This document shows, piece after piece, positions 1 to 5,330 of a DNA stretch of 7,468 nucleotides. Each line of letters starts with the position of its first letter. Position 1 is the first letter of the stretch. Both the position numbers and the translations under genes were made by a program. Source of the stretch: CAYZXK01 sp964482395. Lineage in GTDB: Bacteria > Planctomycetota > Phycisphaerae > UBA1845 > Fen-1342. Location: positions 1 to 7,468 of the forward strand of contig CAYZXK010000133.1 in the NCBI GenBank assembly GCA_964482395.1. Reading direction: 5' to 3'. Below the pieces are notes generated by a model, which saw only the letters and a list, made by a program, of their open reading frames with translations, searched no databases and was not told the DNA's origin.

Positions 1-620
1 GGCCAGGTCGGGCAGCGTCGTCCCAGACAGTTGTTGTGCTCGCTGCGGACCTTCTCCCAGAGTTCGGGCGGCGGGCGGTCCGCCAGATCGCTCAAAGATC
101 CATCCTGGGTCTGGCCGGCCCAGTCCTCGATTTCCCGCAGCGCCCTGCGCAAATACATGTTGTCCAATAGCGATCGCTGTCGGCGGCTGGCGGCTTTCAG
201 CCGCCGCAGGCAGAGATAGTTATTGCGGCCCTTCACCAGCTCGGCCTTGAAGGGTCCCGGCAGAGCCTCGGCCAGCAGGGGCAGGTCTTTGAGAATGAGT
301 TGTTCCTGAAGGGCGATGGTGTGGGTACTGACCACCACTCGGCGTTTGTGCAGGAGGATCTGCTCGATCGCCGGCAGCAGGTAGGCGAAGGTCTTACCCA
401 CCCCGGTGCCGGCCTCCACCGCCAGGTGCCGTCGCCGGCGAAAAGCCCCCGCGACCGCGGCGGCCATCTCGGATTGCTGCGGCCGGATCTCGAAGGCCGG
501 CAGCCGGCGGGCGACCGGGCCACCTGGGGCCAGCCAGTCGGATACCAGTGACCGGGCTGAGGATCCGGGCACGGAGCGTGGGGACACCGATTGGCTCTCC
601 CTGGCCGAGGAATGGGCCAT
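1..620 (-). CDS. DinG/XPD-family ATP-dependent DNA helicase, N-terminal part (C-terminus beyond left edge)
   Basis: Superfamily 2 iron-sulfur helicase of the DinG/XPD/Rad3 type; family members unwind DNA 5'-to-3' using ATP, in repair or structure resolution. About 206 residues are visible. Seen: a Q-motif-like RPQQSEM (Q48, Q49), Walker A AGTGVGKT at about residues 70-77, motif Ia VVVSTHTIALQEQL at about 95-108, then KGRNNYLC ending in Cys137, and CLGRRC with Cys198 and Cys203. These three cysteines match the [4Fe-4S] ligands of this family; the fourth ligand and the DEAH box would lie past the edge. The ATG at 620 starts 4 bases after the stop of the upstream membrane-protein gene and has no good Shine-Dalgarno. 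An in-frame GTG at 587 has GGGAGAG about 7 bases before it and may be the real start. It is the last visible gene of the thiS cluster. The family call is firm; the choice between DinG proper and a DinG-like paralogue is open. Confidence 0.9.
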   Translation of the reverse strand, partial: MAHSSARESQSVSPRSVPGSSARSLVSDWLAPGGPVARRLPAFEIRPQQSEMAAAVAGAFRRRRHLAVEAGTGVGKTFAYLLPAIEQILLHKRRVVVSTHTIALQEQLILKDLPLLAEALPGPFKAELVKGRNNYLCLRRLKAASRRQRSLLDNMYLRRALREIEDWAGQTQDGSLSDLADRPPPELWEKVRSEHNNCLGRRCPTW

Positions 621-624
621 CCAG

Positions 625-1224
625 TCAGGGGCCGGACATGGCCTCGATGAAGCTCCAAGCGAAGACCGTGGCCACGGCCACACTTACCAGCAGCACGATG
701 GTGCCGAAGGCGACCACGAAGGTCTGCCCGCTGATCAGTCTGCCACGCATGGTCGCCAGAATGTGCGGCCGGGCCAGCACCAGCATGCTGATGATCATCG
801 CTCCGGAGGTCAGAGGCACGGAAATCGAATGGAGGTAGCTGTAGATCCAGGCCCCGCGGCTGACCGCGCGCTCCTGTCCAGCCAGCGAATGGATGAAATG
901 ACCGCGGACGTAATACTCGGGCACCAGCGTCCCGTCAGCCGCCTGGACCGACTTGCGGTACCCGTTCTGGGCATCTCCGCCCAGGACTGCGTAGCTGAGC
1001 GTGTAGACCAGGTAATTCGCCAGGCCGAGGACGATAATGGCGATGCAGATCTGGTTCCGCCGACGACGCGGGAGGAAGTTTGCCGAGCGCGGCGGCAGCG
1101 CCCCGACCGGTCGGGGCAGCGGAGGTGCCTCCTCCAGGAACTCGGCGGCGGGAATGCCGGCCCCGTTCTCACCTGGCGACAGTCGGCGCAATGCGGCCCT
1201 CCATCGGGGACGAAGCACTGGCAT
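625..1224 (-). CDS. Hypothetical three-helix membrane protein between thiG and the helicase
   Basis: I do not recognise a family. The frame encodes 199 residues from ATG 1224. Residues 1-55 are soluble-looking, rich in Pro and Arg, and end in a basic RRRR run just before a hydrophobic span at about 59-82. A polar loop of some 45 residues (about 84-128, with an EYYVRGHF segment) follows, then hydrophobic spans at about 130-153 and 167-193. The short tail ends in MSGP. Three membrane helices with a basic N-terminal cytoplasmic side are likely. From ATG 1224 the gene overlaps thiG by 56 bases and that ATG has no ribosome site. An in-frame TTG at 1191 follows GGAGGG (1202-1197) by 5 bases and is a better start by that measure, giving 188 residues and a 23-base overlap. 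No other ATG, GTG or TTG codon was found between it and the first helix. Its place in the cluster suggests co-translation with thiG; its role is unknown. Confidence 0.75.
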   Translation of the reverse strand: MPVLRPRWRAALRRLSPGENGAGIPAAEFLEEAPPLPRPVGALPPRSANFLPRRRRNQICIAIIVLGLANYLVYTLSYAVLGGDAQNGYRKSVQAADGTLVPEYYVRGHFIHSLAGQERAVSRGAWIYSYLHSISVPLTSGAMIISMLVLARPHILATMRGRLISGQTFVVAFGTIVLLVSVAVATVFAWSFIEAMSGP

Positions 1225-2008
1225 ACAGTTTGCGCGGGATGCGACCGGCCCGGAAAGCCCAGTAACCGGCCTCCAGGGCGTGCCGCATGGCCCGGGCCAT
1301 CATCACCGGGTCCCGGGCCCCGGCAATGCCGGTATTCAGCAGTACGCCGTCCGCTCCCAGCTCCATGGCGATGGTCACATCAGAGGCGGTCCCGACGCCT
1401 GCGTCCACAATGACCGGATAGTCCGGATCGTCCTCCTTGAGCTGTTCAAGAATTATTCGGATGTTGTTGGGATTGAGCACGCCCTGGCCGCAGCCGATTG
1501 GCGAGCCCAGCGGCATCACGCTGGCACACCCAGCCGCTTTCAGCCGCTGACAGAGGATCGGATCGTCATTGGCGTAGGCCAGCACGATGAAGCCTTCTTG
1601 CAGCAGCGTCTGCGCCGCCCGAATGGTCTCCACCGGATCGGGCAGCAGGGTCTTCTTGTCCCCCAGAACCTCGAGCTTGACCCAGCGGGCACCGGGATTG
1701 CCCAGCCCTTCCAGCAGCTCCCGCCCCAGACGGGCCGAGCGGATCGCATCCTCGGCCGTGAAACAGCCCGCAGTGTTCGGCAGGATCGTGTAGCGGGTCA
1801 GATCAAGGAAATCCAGCAGGCTGCGGCCCTGCTTGTCGTAGAGCCGCTCCCGCCGGACCGCGACCGTCACCACCTGGCAGCCCGAGGCTGTCAGGGCCCG
1901 CTGCATCAGCTCGTAGTCCGGCTCGCCGTCACGCAGGTACTTCCCGGTTCCGACGAACAGGCGCGAACCGATTACGAAGTCGGCGATTTTCAGCGGCGGA
2001 ATCTCCAT
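1169..2008 (-). CDS. thiG: Thiazole synthase ThiG
   Basis: ThiG makes the thiazole phosphate moiety of thiamine from 1-deoxy-D-xylulose 5-phosphate, dehydroglycine and sulfur delivered by ThiS thiocarboxylate; it is a cytosolic TIM-barrel enzyme. The 279-residue product is slightly longer than many family members. Seen: the N-terminal strand with SRLFVGTGKY (about 15-24), WVKLEVLGDKKTLLPDP (about 109-125) with Lys111 at the position of the lysine that forms the imine with the sugar phosphate, PLGSPIGCGQGVLNP (166-180), VDAGVGTASD (201-210) and GADGVLLNTGIAGARDP (218-234) forming the phosphate-binding end, and the C-terminal AGRIPRKLYASASSP. A variable tail of about ten residues follows and overlaps the next gene. 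The start shares one base with the thiS stop (TGATG), and GGAGGAGG from the last thiS codons serves as its ribosome site. No broken or missing motif was seen. Confidence 0.97.
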   Translation of the reverse strand: MEIPPLKIADFVIGSRLFVGTGKYLRDGEPDYELMQRALTASGCQVVTVAVRRERLYDKQGRSLLDFLDLTRYTILPNTAGCFTAEDAIRSARLGRELLEGLGNPGARWVKLEVLGDKKTLLPDPVETIRAAQTLLQEGFIVLAYANDDPILCQRLKAAGCASVMPLGSPIGCGQGVLNPNNIRIILEQLKEDDPDYPVIVDAGVGTASDVTIAMELGADGVLLNTGIAGARDPVMMARAMRHALEAGYWAFRAGRIPRKLYASASSPMEGRIAPTVAR

Positions 2009-2208
2009 CAGCCTCCTCCAACCAGCGTGACGATCTCCACCCGATCGCCCTCCCGAAGCGTGGTCTGGGCATACTGTGCCCGACGGACCAGACGCTCATT
2101 CACCTCGACCGCCACCCGCTCCGGGGCCAGCTCGAGCTGGGCGATCAGCTCGCCGACCGTCAGGCCGTCCTGCAAAGTCTGGGGGTCTCCATTTACGATT
2201 ACCTGCAT
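2008..2208 (-). CDS. thiS: Sulfur carrier protein ThiS
   Basis: This is a 66-residue ubiquitin-like carrier. In the known pathway its C-terminal glycine is adenylated by ThiF-type enzymes and converted to a thiocarboxylate, which gives the sulfur of the thiazole ring to ThiG. Seen: the N-terminal beta strand MQVIVNGDPQ, a TVGELIAQLEL helix, the VAVEVNERLV strand, REGDRVEIVTLVGGG at the end, and a terminal Gly-Gly as required. Length is normal for the family. The ATG at 2208 has GGGAG (2219-2215) 6 bases upstream, and a TATAAT hexamer lies at 2233-2228, so this is the first gene of the minus-strand cluster. The stop overlaps the thiG start by one base, which points to coupled translation of the partner proteins. 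No thiF or other thi gene is in the window, so the activating enzyme must be elsewhere. Confidence 0.96.
   Translation of the reverse strand: MQVIVNGDPQTLQDGLTVGELIAQLELAPERVAVEVNERLVRRAQYAQTTLREGDRVEIVTLVGGG
2011..2020 (-). promoter_or_regulatory. Ribosome binding site of thiG inside the thiS tail codons
   Basis: On the minus strand the bases GTTGGAGGAGGCTGATGG contain the codons for the ThiS terminal Gly residues, the thiS stop TGA and the thiG start ATG. The GGAGGAGG run is a strong Shine-Dalgarno about 3-5 bases from the ATG. The functional Gly-Gly tail and the ribosome site are therefore the same bases. Seen directly; coupling of translation is inferred. Confidence 0.8.
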
Positions 2209-2227
2209 CTTGCGCTCCCGAATCTAG

Positions 2228-2233
2228 ATTATA
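2228..2233 (-). promoter_or_regulatory. Probable -10 box (TATAAT) for the thiS-thiG cluster
   Basis: The plus-strand bases attata at 2228-2233 read TATAAT on the minus strand, a perfect consensus -10 hexamer in otherwise very GC-rich DNA. The region where a -35 box would lie (about 2250-2256) reads TGCCCC/CTGCCC, a poor match. Transcription would begin near 2221, giving a leader of only about 13 bases that still includes the GGGAG ribosome site. Such a short leader leaves no room for a TPP riboswitch. This is a sequence match only. Confidence 0.5.
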
Positions 2234-2390
2234 CCGGCCGTTGCGCTGCGGGGCAGCCAGCCGCAGCACCAGGGCGGCCGGCGCCAGCCAAGCCGCCGCT
2301 AGCAGGCGAAGCGTCGCCGGGAGGCTCCTGCTGCTTCCGACCTGCCGGGAGGGCTTTTCAATATGCCTGTCCCGTTTCCTGAGGCGCCGG

Positions 2391-2396
2391 TAAACT
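2391..2396 (+). promoter_or_regulatory. Possible -10 box (TAAACT) directly ahead of ffh
   Basis: TAAACT matches the TATAAT consensus at four of six positions and lies 7 bases before the ffh ATG at 2404. If used, transcription would start at or next to the ATG and the mRNA would be leaderless. That would fit the lack of a Shine-Dalgarno there. No clear -35 box was found 16-18 bases upstream (tgtccc at about 2368). The alternative is a promoter further upstream, in the cttttcaatat patch near 2354-2364, with an SD-less leader. Confidence 0.25.
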
Positions 2397-2403
2397 AGCT
2401 GTC

Positions 2404-3831
2404 ATGTTCGACGCGCTAACCGAGAAGTTGGGGGGCGTTCTGCGTAGCCTTCGCGGCCGCGGCCGGATCAGCGAGGAAAACGTCCGCCAGGCCATGGCCG
2501 AAATCCGCCGGGCACTGCTGGAAGCCGACGTGAACGTGGAGGTGGCCCGGCAGTTCTGCGACGCCTGCCTCCAGAAGGCGCTGGGCCTGGAAGTGATCAA
2601 GACCCTGCGACCCGAACAGGTCATGGTCAAGGTGGTCTATGACGAGCTGGTTCGACTTATGGGGCCGGTCGACGCCCGCATTCCATTCGTCTCCCAGCCC
2701 CCGACCATCATTCTCATGGCCGGCCTGCAAGGGTCGGGCAAGACCACTACCTGCGCCAAGCTGGCCCGCTATTGCATGCAGCGCGGCAAGAAGCCGATGC
2801 TGGTGGCCGCGGACCTCAAGCGTCCGGCGGCTATCGACCAGCTCGAGGTGCTCGGCGGCCAACTCGAGGTTCCGGTATACGTCGAACGCGATCATCAGAA
2901 CGCGGTCAAGGTCTGCCGCAATGCCATCCACGCCGCCCGGCAACGCGATCGCGACGTGGTCATCCTGGACAGTGCCGGTCGTCTGGCGATCGACGAGGAG
3001 ATGATGGCCGAGATCTCGCAGATCGCGACCGCCACCTCCCCACATCAGATTTACCTGGTCCTGGATGCCATGACCGGCCAGGACGCGGTCAATACCGCCA
3101 AGGCCTTCGACGAGCGGCTGGAGTTGGACGGCGCGATCCTCACCAAGTTCGACTCGGACACCCGGGGCGGCGCGGCCCTGTCGGTAAAGGCCGTGACCGG
3201 CAAGCCCATCAAGTTCATCGGCGTGGGCGAGAAGCTCGACGCCCTGGAAGAGTTTCATCCCGAACGGATCGCCAGCCGCATTCTCGGCATGGGCGACGTG
3301 GTCTCCCTGGTCGAGAAGGCCCAGCAGGCCTTCGATGCCGAACAGGTGGCCAAGACCCAGGAGAAGATGGCCAAGGGCGTCATGGGTCTGGACGATTTCC
3401 TGGTTCAACTCGAGCAGATGCGGAAGATGGGCCCGATGAAGTCCATCCTCAAGCTGCTGCCCGGCGTCGGCTCGGCCCTGGGCGACGTCGACCTGCCGGA
3501 TGACGACTTGGATCGAGTCCGCGGCATCGTGCATTCCATGACCCCGCGTGAGCGCCGCGACCCGGAGATCATCGAGGCCTCACGTCGACGCCGAATCGCT
3601 CGCGGGGCCGGCGTCGATCCCCAGGAAGTCAGCGGGCTGGTCAAGCAGTTCCTCCAGATGCGCGGCATGCTTAAGCAAATGGCCGGCCTGGGCCTGACCG
3701 GCCGGCTGCGAATGACCCAGCAACTGGCCCAAATGGGCGTGCTGGACGGCAACATCCCCAAGCTCAAGAAGGGCACGACCAAGTATCAGCCGCGCCGTCC
3801 GGAACGCAAGAGACGCCGCCGACGGCGCTAG
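2404..3831 (+). CDS. ffh: Signal recognition particle GTPase Ffh (SRP54)
   Basis: Ffh binds 4.5S RNA and the signal sequences of nascent membrane or secreted proteins, then docks with FtsY at the membrane in a GTP-dependent way. The 475 residues show the full layout. The N domain (about 1-90) starts MFDALTEKLGG with ALLEADVNVEV. The G domain carries GLQGSGKTTT (107-116), DLKRPAAIDQL (137-147), DSAGR (189-193), TKFDSDTRGGAAL (247-259) and GVGEKLDALEEF (273-284). The Met-rich M domain (about 325-430) includes MGPMKSILKLLPG and the RNA-binding SRRRRIARGAG (393-403). A tail of about 20 mostly basic residues ends in six arginines. DSAGR replaces the commoner DTAGR, and TKFDSDT replaces TKLDGDA; I believe the second is a planctomycete habit, from memory only. 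The start is fixed by the conserved N-terminus, but no Shine-Dalgarno precedes it: the nearest GAGG is about 19 bases away. The gene looks monocistronic. Confidence 0.97.
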   Translation: MFDALTEKLGGVLRSLRGRGRISEENVRQAMAEIRRALLEADVNVEVARQFCDACLQKALGLEVIKTLRPEQVMVKVVYDELVRLMGPVDARIPFVSQPPTIILMAGLQGSGKTTTCAKLARYCMQRGKKPMLVAADLKRPAAIDQLEVLGGQLEVPVYVERDHQNAVKVCRNAIHAARQRDRDVVILDSAGRLAIDEEMMAEISQIATATSPHQIYLVLDAMTGQDAVNTAKAFDERLELDGAILTKFDSDTRGGAALSVKAVTGKPIKFIGVGEKLDALEEFHPERIASRILGMGDVVSLVEKAQQAFDAEQVAKTQEKMAKGVMGLDDFLVQLEQMRKMGPMKSILKLLPGVGSALGDVDLPDDDLDRVRGIVHSMTPRERRDPEIIEASRRRRIARGAGVDPQEVSGLVKQFLQMRGMLKQMAGLGLTGRLRMTQQLAQMGVLDGNIPKLKKGTTKYQPRRPERKRRRRRR

Positions 3832-3858
3832 CCCCGCGCGGCCCGCTGCAAGGCTAAT

Positions 3859-3957
3859 TCACGAGTTAACGACAGTTCGCTGTAGCCGGGCGAAGTCGAT
3901 CAGATCCACGTCCGCGCCCCGGTCGAGGACACCCAGAGTCGGAGAGCTGCGGACCAT
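3859..3957 (-). CDS. Doubtful small frame of 32 residues, possibly a gene remnant
   Basis: From ATG 3957 the frame reads MVRSSPTLGVLDRGADVDL, then a further 13 residues to TGA at 3861-3859. The part LGVLDRGADVDLIDFARL has strongly GC-ending codons and ordinary protein-like composition, unlike the other frames here. The frame stays open upstream to a stop at 4074-4072, with a TTG at 4035 as a longer start (59 codons), but that upstream part is Pro/Arg/Ser-rich and looks non-coding. There is no Shine-Dalgarno before either start. The ATG lies inside the stem-loop at 3946-3976. I do not recognise the product. It may be chance, or the end of a decayed gene. Confidence 0.2.
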   Translation of the reverse strand: MVRSSPTLGVLDRGADVDLIDFARLQRTVVNS

Positions 3958-3976
3958 GGCGCCGATGGTCCGCGGC
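3946..3976. other. Strong 12-bp stem-loop downstream of ffh
   Basis: GCTGCGGACCAT at 3946-3957 pairs with ATGGTCCGCGGC at 3965-3976: 11 Watson-Crick pairs and one G-T wobble, around the 7-base loop ggcgccg. It lies 115 bases past the ffh stop. No T-run follows on the plus strand (next bases cgatccgagg), and none on the minus strand, so it is not a standard intrinsic terminator. It could stabilise the ffh mRNA 3' end, act as a U-less terminator, or be a protein-binding palindrome. Confidence 0.45.
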
Positions 3977-4199
3977 CGATCCGAGGCGCGACCAAACGAC
4001 TTTCCATGGTGGGGGCTGCGTGGACTGAGCGGCAACGCCGGCGGCGTGGGGAACGCGACAATGGCCGGACGTCAAGCCGCGTCCAGTGTCCAAGAACACC
4101 GGCCTGCCGCCCGGCTGGGACTTGCGTCCAGCTCGGCTCGACGGCAAATTGTTTTCGCCCAGGGACCCGGGTCTTTCCAGTCGTGACAGGGCCGGACAT

Positions 4200-4206
4200 G
4201 GAGAAG
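4200..4206 (+). promoter_or_regulatory. Ribosome binding site fixing the start of the zinc-ribbon membrane protein
   Basis: GGAGAAG at 4200-4206 is followed by 5 bases and the ATG at 4212. This selects MPVIRCPACK as the N-terminus over the in-frame ATG at 4086, which would add 42 low-quality residues ahead of the zinc ribbon and has no such site. An ATG at 4198 that overlaps the motif is out of frame and stops after eight codons. Confidence 0.7.
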
Positions 4207-4211
4207 ATGTC

Positions 4212-5330
4212 ATGCCGGTAATTCGCTGTCCGGCCTGCAAGCAACGCTACGAAGTCAAGGCCGCAGCCGGCGGCCGACGCGCCCGATGCCGGTCCTGCGG
4301 CCAGGTATTCAGAATCCCGCCGCTGGATTCGCCGGCCGGGTCGGCCGAGGAAGAGCTCCGCCTATCGGACCTGGATCGGCTGGCCACCGGCCAGGCAGTG
4401 GAAGACCCGGGGGCGACCAAGCCGGCCGCGGCAATTCCGGTGTCAGACACGGTAAGCTACGCGCCGAACCAGGAGGCGGCCGGGGCCGCAACCGCCGGCG
4501 GAGCATATAGAGCCTATCTGCGCTCTCTGGCCCGGTCGCTGGCACTGTCGCTCAGTACCTCCAACCTAATTACCTTCCTGGTGGCGTGGGTCATCTTGAG
4601 CGCTGCCCTGGTGGCCAATTTGGGACTGGGGATGTTCTGTCCCTGCGTCGCACCGATCCTGGCGCTATTTGCCTATAGCTGGTACCTGTCGTTTCAGTTG
4701 AACGTGGTCTTGGAGGCCGCGGCCGGCGAAGACGAGCTGCCCGCCTTGACCTTCACCGGCGACTGGCTGGAGGAGATCATTCTCCCCTTCATCAAGATGG
4801 CCGCGGCCACAGGGCTGGCCCGCGTGCCTGCAACCATCTTCCTGATGCTCAGCCTCGCCCAACAGGGGGCCGGAGGACTCAATGTCCTTATCCTGGCACT
4901 CTCGTTCTTGCTGGGCGGCAATTACGGCCTGCTGCTTGAACAGGCCAGTTTCCGGGCCCAGTTAGTAGGCGGGCTGCTGCTGGTTGGCGGTTTCCTCCTC
5001 TGGCCGATGTTCGTGCTGGTGGTGGCGGTCGGCGGACTGCCGGGGCTGCTCCGACTGGACCTGATGATCCTGACGATTTTCAAGTCGCTGCCGGCTTATC
5101 TGCTCACCGCCGCCGCCGTGTATGCCAGCGAGGCGGTGGTCCTGGGCACCGGGCTGCTACTGGGGGCGATCGGGCTGGGCGTAATCATCAAGGGGGCCGA
5201 TGTTTCCTGGCTATTGCTGCTCCCGTTACTGCTGATCCTGGTCCAGCTCTATACGCGGATCATCGCCATGCGGGCCATCGGCTATTACTACTTCCACTTC
5301 AAGCACCGCTTCGCCTGGTCATGGGGCTGA
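4212..5330 (+). CDS. MJ0042-type zinc-ribbon protein with polytopic membrane domain
   Basis: The 372-residue product begins with a zinc ribbon of the MJ0042/zinc_ribbon_5 kind: CPAC (Cys6, Cys9) and CRSC (Cys26, Cys29) within RCPACKQRYEV and RARCRSCGQVFRIP. A polar, Ala/Glu-rich linker covers about 38-110. The rest is membrane: hydrophobic spans at about 117-139, 141-163, 190-216, 222-241, 252-280, 291-327 (probably two passes) and 331-351. The tail MRAIGYYYFHFKHRFAWSWG is cytoplasmic-looking and may be a conserved end. The ribbon most likely lies in the cytoplasm and binds zinc. The substrate or partner is unknown, and I cannot say whether it is a transporter, a scaffold or a regulator. The start at 4212 has a good ribosome site. 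The final 12 bases overlap, tail to tail, the end of the minus-strand HAF-repeat gene. An unusual CPC pair (Cys143, Cys145) lies between the first two helices. Confidence 0.85.
   Translation: MPVIRCPACKQRYEVKAAAGGRRARCRSCGQVFRIPPLDSPAGSAEEELRLSDLDRLATGQAVEDPGATKPAAAIPVSDTVSYAPNQEAAGAATAGGAYRAYLRSLARSLALSLSTSNLITFLVAWVILSAALVANLGLGMFCPCVAPILALFAYSWYLSFQLNVVLEAAAGEDELPALTFTGDWLEEIILPFIKMAAATGLARVPATIFLMLSLAQQGAGGLNVLILALSFLLGGNYGLLLEQASFRAQLVGGLLLVGGFLLWPMFVLVVAVGGLPGLLRLDLMILTIFKSLPAYLLTAAAVYASEAVVLGTGLLLGAIGLGVIIKGADVSWLLLLPLLLILVQLYTRIIAMRAIGYYYFHFKHRFAWSWG
5319..5330. other. 12-base tail-to-tail overlap of two convergent genes
   Basis: The plus-strand zinc-ribbon gene ends TGG TCA TGG GGC TGA, and the minus-strand HAF gene ends GGA TCA GCC CCA TGA across the same bases. 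There is therefore no space for a terminator between the two genes. Transcripts from either side must run into the opposing coding region or end inside it. Confidence 0.85.

Larger units (their letters stand above)
2209..2403. other. Divergent spacer between thiS and ffh
   Basis: These 195 bases separate the thiS start (minus) from the ffh start (plus). They hold the TATAAT box and ribosome site of thiS at one end and an AT-richer patch (about 2355-2396, with ttttcaatat and taaact) ahead of ffh at the other. The near-identical pieces GCCGGGAGG occur twice, at about 2316 and 2344. I see no conserved riboswitch core, no RNA gene and no plausible small frame here. Confidence 0.6.
3832..4211. other. 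Gene-poor stretch between ffh and the zinc-ribbon membrane protein
   Basis: These 380 bases hold no gene I can support firmly. All six frames give short, Arg/Pro/Ser-rich translations with no recognisable domain. Present are a strong stem-loop at 3946-3976, and the ribosome site of the next gene at 4200-4206. A minus-strand frame is open from about 4071 to 3859; its last part (ATG 3957 to TGA 3859) has GC-ending codons like the real genes and could be a small gene or a gene remnant. No tRNA, 4.5S RNA-like fold or insertion-sequence end was recognised. The stretch could be a long untranslated region, decayed coding DNA or a dispersed repeat. Confidence 0.5.

Noticed and set aside
406..1413. 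Plus-strand frame of 335 codons across the helicase, membrane-protein and thiG region
   Set aside because: It crosses three minus-strand genes, two with firm family motifs, and its translation is low-complexity Arg/Gly/Pro with no domain.
1037..2227. Plus-strand frame of 396 codons across thiG and thiS
   Set aside because: It is a mirror of two genes with clear conserved motifs, and its product has no recognisable feature.
2209..2403. TPP riboswitch ahead of thiS
   Set aside because: I looked for the CTGAGA and ACC-CTGA/GGATAATGCC-like core elements on the minus strand and found none. The likely -10 box at 2233-2228 leaves a leader of only about 13 bases.
2416..3534. Long open frame (372 codons) on the minus strand, antisense to ffh
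   Set aside because: It lies wholly inside ffh, which has a full set of family motifs. The antisense product is His/Leu/Asp/Gly-rich without any domain, as expected from the mirror of GC-biased codons.
3852..3887. Terminator-like pairing GGCTA/TAGCC with an inner ACAG-TTCG-CTGT hairpin just after ffh
   Set aside because: The stems are 4-5 bp, the two pairings compete for the same T, and no T-run follows, so it is too weak to call a terminator.
4086..4211. N-terminal extension of the zinc-ribbon protein from the ATG at 4086
   Set aside because: The added 42 residues look like non-coding translation, there is no ribosome site at 4086, and a good one (GGAGAAG) precedes the ATG at 4212, right before the zinc ribbon.
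3866..4244. Two minus-strand frames of 114 and 124 codons between ffh and the zinc-ribbon gene
   Set aside because: Both are Arg/Pro/Ser-rich, overlap each other and the real start of the next gene, and show no motif or ribosome site.
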